The translations under genes were made by a program, and so were the position numbers. Under the pieces are notes generated by a model, which was given only the letters and a program-made list of their open reading frames with translations, was not told the origin of the DNA and ran no database searches. From contig BSBM01000608.1 of NCBI GenBank assembly GCA_027924585.1, positions 9,134,501 through 9,198,500 of the forward strand: 64,000 nucleotides of DNA, read 5' to 3'. This document shows, piece by piece, positions 57,441-64,000 of the stretch. Numbering within the stretch: position 1 is the stretch's first letter; each line of letters begins with the position of its first letter. Origin of the DNA: Larix kaempferi. Its lineage: Eukaryota; Streptophyta; Pinopsida; Pinales; Pinaceae.

Positions 57441-58557
57441 GAGTGCCAATAAAACCCCTAGCATCGCCCATGCTGAATCAAGGCTGAATCACGTTGGTAA
57501 AATTCTTGATTTTCACCCATACGAGGCTCAATTACTGTTTGTTTCAAAGATTACCAGTTTATAGCGTGTATCTGGAGGTTTTCAAACTGCTTTGGCTGTA
57601 CATTTCAGATTCTCAGAAGGGTTTCGAGCATTAAGAGGTATGTGACAATGTGAAATCTCTGCAATTCATTTTTTGTTGCCATCTTAGACCCTGCGTGTTT
57701 CATTTCGATCCATGATTACACTGTGAGTTTAATCCCCAAATTCTTAATGTTGTCAGACTTCGAAATATTTTATTATAACTCACCCTTCGTTTATAACTTG
57801 CCCTTCGAAATCTTTTATTATAACTCACCCTTCACTTTTCATAGCCGATGGAAGCTGAATTGAGTCTGAATTCTACTTACAATTAAATAGGATGTTTTCT
57901 TGATTTCATAAAGAAGTAAGTGTTCAAATCCTGGCATTACCAGAGCATTGGTATGGATTGGACACCCCAATGTTTAGACGATTGATGAAACTGTAAAACT
58001 ATCTACTTTCTGCCCGATTTAATTCAAACCTGTAGCCAAATTCCTATAGTGATGGGCATCTCAGTTCTTTTACAAAGATACATCATATAATCCACAAATA
58101 ACAATCAACATATAATCTTAAAGTTCATTCAAGGCTGACAAGCATCACAAGTAAAGAAATCATGAACCAACAACGAATATATCAGTCCAGTAGTTAAACA
58201 AACTCAAAATAAAGCTAAAACATATGCTGAAGGGTAACAAGTGTCATATATTTCATAGTCTGTCATCAAATGCATACAAGAGTCATAGTACTTAGCTCTG
58301 AACAAGTCTGCAGACCAAGATAATCTGGAGACCTCCTGAAGCTCCCAAAAATCGAACCCTCTCAATGACTGCCTAACATGTCTAAATACTATGTTTTTAC
58401 AAAATCAGTTAGGCCTCTAACCCTAACTGCCTTCCACCTATTCGATGAGGTAAAGTAAATGCAGAATATTTACAAAGTTACAAAATATGCTAAAAATAGC
58501 ACAATATTAACATATCTGTTTGCTAACTATTGACAACTAACTGAATGTACAACTGTC
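57441..58557. other. No gene; probable 3' flank of the minus-strand element
   Basis: A ~30-bp block CTTTTATTATAACTCACCCTTC-like is doubled at 57757-57832. The 3' LTR of the minus-strand gypsy element should lie in or beyond here, but I could not identify its boundaries. Confidence 0.45.
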
Positions 58558-59700
58558 TTATAGGTCTTTTGCCACCTCAGCCAGCAGAGCAATACCATCT
58601 GATGCTTGGTCTTTCTTCTTAGCCTTCTTCTGCTCCTGCTCCATGTCACTTATCTTTTTTATGAGCTCTTTGTTTTTCTGTTGCAGGTCCTGGACTGTCT
58701 TCTCCAACTGTGTGCAATGAATGTCAACATCTCTTTTTCTTTTAAGTGCTTCTTTTGCATCAGCTACCAGCTCTTGAAAATTATCATTTACATCTTGTAG
58801 ATCTTCTCTTAACCTTCTGTTAGCCATCATTAGTCCATCATTGACCTCTTGCATATAATTCATCTGGTGTTGGTATTGCTTGACAGTTTTCTGCAAATTT
58901 TCCCTGTCAGAGTTAGCTAATTTATCCATTGTAGAATCTTGTTCTTCATCAGGTCTCCAAGGAATGTCAAGCTTCTTGAAGATTTCTGTCTCTTCAATCA
59001 ACAGTTCTGTGTCTTCAATACTAGGATTCTGATTTTCTTTACTTGCTGCTTCGACTGAATGAGTTTCTTCTTTTAAACATGGCTGCAATTTATCTAGTTC
59101 TGGTTTATCATCATCCATGGACACTTCATCTAAGACAGTGACTTCATTTGTATTGAATTTGGGATTCAACAATTTCTTCATGTTTAATATTAACTTGTTC
59201 TTTGACCTAGTTTTAGGTCTCCAAAATGATGTTGCTTCTCCCATCATTTTCAGTTCTTTTCCCTGATGTTGAATAGCATCTAATTCTACTACTTCCAGTT
59301 TGTTCCTTTTCCTGTTAGGTCTTGTTGTTTTGTTATCTGAAGTATGAATTTCTTCTATTTCAGCTTTGACTTCTATTTTTGAGATGAGCTGCTCTTCTTC
59401 CAATAGATATCCCTCATCATCTGAGAGAATGGTGATAGGGCTTCTCGGTTGAGTGTGAATCTCCTCCTTAGGTACATCAACCACTTTTATATCAACCTTT
59501 TTCTCTTCCTGAGGATCTGCTACAGGCGCCAAATTATGTTCATGATGTTCCTTCTTATCTTCAAATAATGTATACTTGCCTTTAGAGCTAGCTGAGAATG
59601 TCTTTGGTTCATTATCTTCCTCCACAGGTTCTGTTGCTTCCTCAATTTTGATCTCTTCCTTATCTTCCAGCTTTGACTTATGAGCTAATTTTTTCAACAA
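58558..59700 (-). pseudogene. Post-pol accessory ORF, C-terminal coiled-coil part
   Basis: 380 codons, open. It starts with a Lys/Glu-rich segment (KLAHKSKLEDKEEIKIEEAT), then an acidic, Ser/Thr-containing linker with SPITILSDDEGYLLEEE. From about residue 265 comes a long coiled coil (ENLQKTVKQYQHQMNYMQEV ... LEKTVQDLQQKNKELIKKIS) ending DGIALLAEVAKDL. It overlaps the upstream frame by 7 bp. A single-base shift near 59755 separates them, and the original protein would have been about 610 aa. No membrane segment is seen, so it does not look envelope-like. Confidence 0.6.
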
Positions 59701-60389
59701 GACCTTACCCTTATCTGCTTGCCTCTTAGACTTTTGATCTTCAAAACCAGACCAAAAAATGAAGTCCCGGTCTTTCCTTCATGCTGCAAGACAGTACTAA
59801 TAATCAGCTTCATTAATCCATGATGAAAGATGGACTGAGAAGAATGATCTATTGGCCCTTTCACCTTGTTGGACATTTTCTTTAAACTCTTCAGAAAGAA
59901 GAATGGCAGGTTCATCTTGGACACCCCCACCATGTGCTGAAGGAATCTAAAATGATATTTGTATACAAAAGCATACCTGCCCTCACAAGTAACATAGCTC
60001 TGTAATATTCTGATTGGCTCAACCCATTCTTTTCTAACATTTTGGATCAAGACACCTTTATTCCAATCAGGTATGACATTTGGTAAGAGGTCTCTTTGTG
60101 GATCAAAGTCAAAGGGAAATTTCTTAAACCATTGTTCGCCCTCATCCTTAATCCCTGTGGCTTCTGAAATCAATTTAACTGTCAGCTTGAATTTCAGAGT
60201 ATCAAAAATCACCATGTCATTCTTGAAACCCTGGGCAAACTTACAGGTCACCTTTGCATTATATCCATCAATCTTTCTAAAAAAATCCATCCAACTAGCT
60301 TGTTGAAACAACTCAACACAGTCAGGTAGTTTTTCAATCCATCCTAGATCAGTTGGTTCAGCTTTGTTTATTTTACCACTCCTGCCCAT
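59694..60389 (-). pseudogene. Post-pol accessory ORF, N-terminal globular part
   Basis: 231 codons from ATG 60389 (MGRSGKINKAEPTDLGW). Features: DCVELFQQASWMDFFRKIDG, LISEATGIKDEGEQWFKKFP, WVEPIRILQSYVTCEGRYAF followed by VYKYHFRFLQHM. The TG-x-x-x-x-GEQWF and YVTCEGRY blocks are what I recall from a plant transposon-associated protein family of unknown function, found next to Ty3/gypsy pol genes. The last ~20 codons are out of frame because of the 1-bp change near 59755. It lies downstream of pol on the same strand, 1.3 kb from the pol stop. Confidence 0.6.
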
Positions 60390-61550
60390 TCTTCTTCAAT
60401 CACTGCAATTTAAATGATATCCTTTTGGTGTTGTTTGCAAGCAGGAGATTACTGTAGGAGGTTAAAAATACTGTCGAATATACAGGTTATTCACAGCACT
60501 ATGATCTTGGCTTCGACAGGGTTAAATTTCATAAAAAACAAAACTGCTATTTTCAACCCTCATTTACCCTGACGTCACAGAACATCAGAAATTTCTATTT
60601 CTCTGGCTGAAATTGCATTTGCAGGCACAATTTAACTTCTCCTTTGATTAATTTTAACAGAGTACACCCCAGCGAAAAAACCCCAATTTTACTGTTATAT
60701 TGGTTTTTTAGGAATACCTTAAAATTGTGCCACTGTAGTTGTTTAAAATCATGCCCTGAGCTGTCAGATGAGTCACCTTGGTTGTAGAGACGTCCTCCAG
60801 CATTCAATTTGATTGCCAGCAACGAAATCATGAAGCCATAATTTCCTGTGTAGCCCTCAACACCTCTCACTTGTTCAATCAGCAATGATGTCCAGTTTTC
60901 TAGTGGTTATAGCTACTCCACTAAGTCCTCCGTCTTTGAATGTGCTTGTAAATAACAAATTCATGCCACATTACCTCAACCATGTGGATACCTGTCAAAA
61001 TGAATTACATCTGGGCTGATGATGAACACGATTTCCTCACGATGTGTAGCCACTTGAAATCATGATGTTTTCTGCATCAACATGTAATGAATCCTCTAAA
61101 ACACATAATCAGTCATTCATTATCCCAAGCGTGCCAAAATTTGCTGGAAAATCGGACAAATTTGAAGTCGCGATATTCTTGTAGCGCGCCTTTGGTGATT
61201 TTGAGCTCCAGCGCTACAAGAAAAACTTTGACACTGTTTTGTTGCTTTTAAACAACTTTTTATCATTTTGCATGGGATCTTAAAGCTGTCAGGATTAGGA
61301 TTGTACATGACCTTACTTAGAATAAGGTTTATGAGCTCTTTATTCAATATAGTGACCTTTTAAACCCTTCATCAAAAACAAACTTAAAGTTTAAAAAATT
61401 GAAAATCTCAATAGCAAGCCCAAAATCTCATATAAGAACTAAAGAAAATTTCCTAAAGAAGAAAAAAAATCAAGTTAAAGCAAATAAATAACTTAAAATA
61501 AAGTGCAAATCAAACCAAATTTGAAGAAACAAAATACTGACTTAACATCT
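60390..61550 (-). other. Spacer between pol and accessory ORF
   Basis: A 96-codon minus frame (60885-60595, start LIEQVRGVEGYTGNYGF) has no recognisable family and may be chance. 61160-61215 has small inverted GCGCTACAAG / CTTGTAGCGCG blocks around GCGCCTTTGGTGATTTTGAG. The spacer may contain the accessory ORF's leader. Confidence 0.4.
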
Positions 61551-61632
61551 GGCTCCAGCTGCGGGATGAAGACCTCCCTGCGAGGCTTCAAGAACCTGAA
61601 GACCAGTGCCTTATCCATTGGGCTATGGAGTC
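61551..61632 (-). other. Degenerate tRNA-Arg-like sequence
   Basis: On the minus strand, GACTCCATAGCCCAATGGAT followed by AAGGCACTGGTCTTC is very close to the 5' half of plant nuclear tRNA-Arg genes. The 3' end ...GGTCTTCATCCC...TGGAGCC gives a T-arm-like piece and a 3' strand pairing with GACTCCA except at one position. The middle (anticodon 3' side and variable region) does not fold canonically, and length is 82 nt. Not a functional tRNA. It lies 48 bp after the end of pol. Confidence 0.4.
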
Positions 61633-61679
61633 TTATTATGATTCACTCACCGGTATGTACAATGATCAGTGAAAATGCT

Positions 61680-62680
61680 TTTATGGACTATAAAAATGTT
61701 TGAGGAATCGTCCATTAACAGGGCTGGACAACTACTCACTTTCCAAGGACTGCAGGATAAAAGTATTGTTCTCTAAAACTTTTGATATCAGAAAAGGGCC
61801 AAACCAAAGATTATCAAACTTACCATGCTTTCCCTTTTGCTCCTTTCTTGCATCCCATATTAGAACCATCTCACCTTCTGTGAAAGTGTTTTCTTTAATA
61901 TTCCTATCAAACCTGTTTTTAATCTTGGCTCTGTACAGTTGTGCTTTTTCATCCACCTTCTCTCTATTCTGCTGTAACTCTATCATTTAAAATAGTCTCC
62001 TTTGCATATCATTAGGTTCCTCTTGAGAATTCGGAAGGGAATTTCATCACTGGAATTCCCAATTGAACAGGGAACACTGCCTCTGTACCATAAACAAGCT
62101 GAAATGGAGAAATTCCAATTGCTTGTTTCACTGTAATCCTATCTGCCCATAATGCATACTTCATCATTGAATCCCAAGACCTTTTGTTATGCTTCAACAG
62201 TTTCTTGATGCTCTGAATGATGTTCTTATTGGAAGATTCAGCTTGCCCATTTCCCTGAGGATAATAGGGAGTTGAATGCTTCAGAATGATGCCATTTCTT
62301 TCACAAAAGGCCACCATTTCTTTGGATTTGAATGCCTTTGCATTATCTGTTATTATTCTCTGTGGACACCCGAACCTGCTCAAAATGTTTTCTTCAATGA
62401 ATTCCATGATTACTTTGTCTGTAGCATTCCTCGTGGGAATGGATTCCACCCATTTTGTGAAAAAGTCTGTTGCAATAAGGATCTAGTGATGTTGTCCTGA
62501 AGATGCTGGATTTATTTCTCCAATAAAGTCTAGACCCCACTGCTAAAATGGGGCATTTACTGCAATAGGTTTTAAAGGCAAGGACAATAATTTATGTTTA
62601 CCTGCAAATTTCTGACAAGGAATGCATGCTCTTACCTGCTGGTAAACATCTGTGAACAAGGATGGCCAATAATATCCAGC
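61680..62680 (-). pseudogene. Ty3/gypsy integrase, C-terminal two thirds
   Basis: Continues the pol frame from 62681. It has a zinc-motif end ACIPCQKFAG, the core WGLDFIGEI, ATDFFTKWVESIP, IITDNAKAFKSKEM and NGQAESSNKNI (D, D, E all visible), then GISPFQLVYGTEAVFP. A frameshift near 62000 leads to EGEMVLIWDARKEQKGKHGK followed by FDNLWFGPFLISKV (GPY/F-type) and the terminal SPVNGRFLKHFYSP. In-frame stops are at about 62543, 62484 and 61747. No chromodomain follows, so it differs from the element at 1680. Confidence 0.88.
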
Positions 62681-64000
62681 TCACAAAATTTTGTAAGCTG
62701 TTGCTTTCCAATACTTGTGCCCTCCACAGGCACCTTCATGAGATTCTGAAATCACCTCTCTTATTTCAAATTGGCCCAAACATCTGAGCAAAATACCCCC
62801 TGGATCTTTCCAGAACAATTGATACTCAACTAAACAGTATTTAGTGGCTTTGAGTTTTAAAGATCTTGCAGCTTTCTTATCCAAATGTTCAGGACATTAC
62901 AGAAATAATAAAAAATGAACAATGTCTGCATACCAGGTTGATGATGAATAAAAATCCATGATCTTTTCTTTTTCCAGAAGTGCTTGATCTTCTTCAGGAA
63001 CTAATTCTTCAGCCATGACATGCAGTCCCAGAGCCTGACAATTTGAGTCAGCCAGCAATTTGGCTAAACCTTGTCCCTTGACAAGCTTAGTAGGCCTGAT
63101 CTCTACATCATATTCCATAATATTTGCAATCCATCTGCCCCTCTTTCCTTCACTATTAGGCTGAGTTAACACATCCTTCACAGCAGAAGTAGGTACAAAA
63201 GAAATTACTTTTGAATGCATATAGATTCTGAAAAATTTCAAAGCTTTTACCAGAGCATAAGCTTGCTTCTCCAATATACTGTACTTCAGCTCAGAATCTT
63301 TGAGAGTTTTGCTGAAGAAAGCAATAGGTTGTTCCAATCCTTCATTATTCTTCTGAAGTAAAACAGTTGCAATTGTGTCTTCTGATGCAAATGAGAAGGT
63401 AAGGAATTCTTTGGTGAAATCAGGACTTACCAATACAGGTGCTTCAGTAAGAGCTACTTTGATTTTCTCAAATGCTACCTTTTCCTCAGCAGTCCACTTT
63501 ACTTCCTGATCTTTCTTTAACATGGATGTGATTTGTTTAATGGTTTCAGCAAAGTTAGGAATAAACCACCGCAGAAAATTTATCTTGCCAATAAATGATT
63601 GAACATCCTTTTTACTCCGAGGTAAGCTAATCTTCAGTATTGCTTTCACTCTTTCAGGATCTATTCTGATGCCATCAGCAGACACCAAGTGACCAAGTAA
63701 TTTACCTTCTTGCACAGCAAAATGTGATTTTTTGGGGTTCAGGGACAGGCCAAATTTTCTGCATTTTAGGAAGGTTTGCTCCAAATGCTTCAAGTGTTCA
63801 TCATCAGATTTTGAGAATACAGTAATATCATCCAGATAAATAACCACAAACTTATCTTTCTCACCCACAAATGCAATGTCCATGGCTCTCTGAAAGGTTG
63901 CTACAGCATTCATCAAGCCAAAAGGCATCTTGTCATACATGAATGTCCCCCAGGGGGTTGTAAAAGCTGTCTTTTCCTTGTCATCAGGGTGCATGGCAAT
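62681..64000 (-). pseudogene. Ty3/gypsy RT-RNase H and integrase zinc motif, partial
   Basis: Enters from the right edge; the RT N-terminus, protease and gag are outside. RT: TTPWGTFMYDKMPFGLMNAV followed by ATFQRAM, catalytic FVVIYLDDITVFSKS, GLSLNPKKSHFAVQEGKLLG. RNase H: ASEDTIATVLLQKN, FFSKTLKDSELKYSILEKQA. The frame is open for 365 codons to a TAA at 62897, resumes four codons on, and carries the H-H half of the integrase zinc motif (ISESHEGACGGHKYWKA) before a TGA at 62681. The element lies on the minus strand, consistent with the accessory ORF downstream. Confidence 0.92.

Noticed and set aside
58558-59700. Calling the post-pol ORF an envelope gene
   Set aside because: No signal peptide, transmembrane segment or cleavage-site-like region is visible; charged linker and coiled coil fit an internal or structural protein better.

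Overview
This window is a transposon-dense stretch of a large plant nuclear genome. Plant-type retroelements with an initiator-Met tRNA primer site, a plant CACTA (TNP2) transposase, a piece resembling plant UPL1/UPL2 ubiquitin ligases, low GC and thick layering of old LTR elements point to a seed plant. A gymnosperm (conifer) is my best guess, but that is inference. I see no intact host gene. The longest uninterrupted coding sequences are retroelement proteins, almost all with stops or frameshifts.

Layout. 1-1679: repeat fragments with a 149-bp foldback MITE that has an 11-bp target duplication and a paralogous empty site nearby. 1680-10635: a Ty3/gypsy chromovirus with 4.15-kb LTRs, bounded by the 5-bp duplication ATTAC, with nearly all of its interior deleted. 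10640-15545: several copies of a non-coding repeat family (called R1 here) built on 20-bp GGTCGGCCGACC palindromes, plus a small unknown minus-strand ORF. 16197-20090: a decayed minus-strand gene with DUF8039-like and DUF7869-like regions and an internal tandem duplication.

20130-32880 is a four-layer nest. An R1 repeat holds a LINE-like minus-strand insertion, which is split by a 10.2-kb Copia element (minus strand, TSD CCGGC/CCAGC). That element is itself split by a 2.9-kb gag-only LTR element (plus strand, TSD ATGTG) carrying an intact 381-aa ORF. 32880-44570: minisatellites, a degraded coiled-coil ORF locus, a retroposon with three serial 3' tails, more R1 and a gag-like fragment. 44573-49430: a gutted copy of the same Copia family with a CACTA element beside it. 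50518-52590: a gypsy gag remnant interrupted by a 1,568-bp solo LTR (TSD TGCTC). 53923-54834: a UPL-like pseudo-exon.

58558-64000 (minus strand): the RT-RNaseH-integrase part of a second, unrelated Ty3/gypsy element. It is followed downstream of pol by a long accessory ORF with a globular N-terminal part and a coiled-coil C-terminal part.

No operons or cooperating host genes are present; relations between features are insertional. The most original observations are the gag-only element with a 39-aa repeat in its ORF, the palindromic R1 family, the post-pol coiled-coil ORF, and the 4.15-kb-LTR element whose deletion begins just after its predicted promoter.
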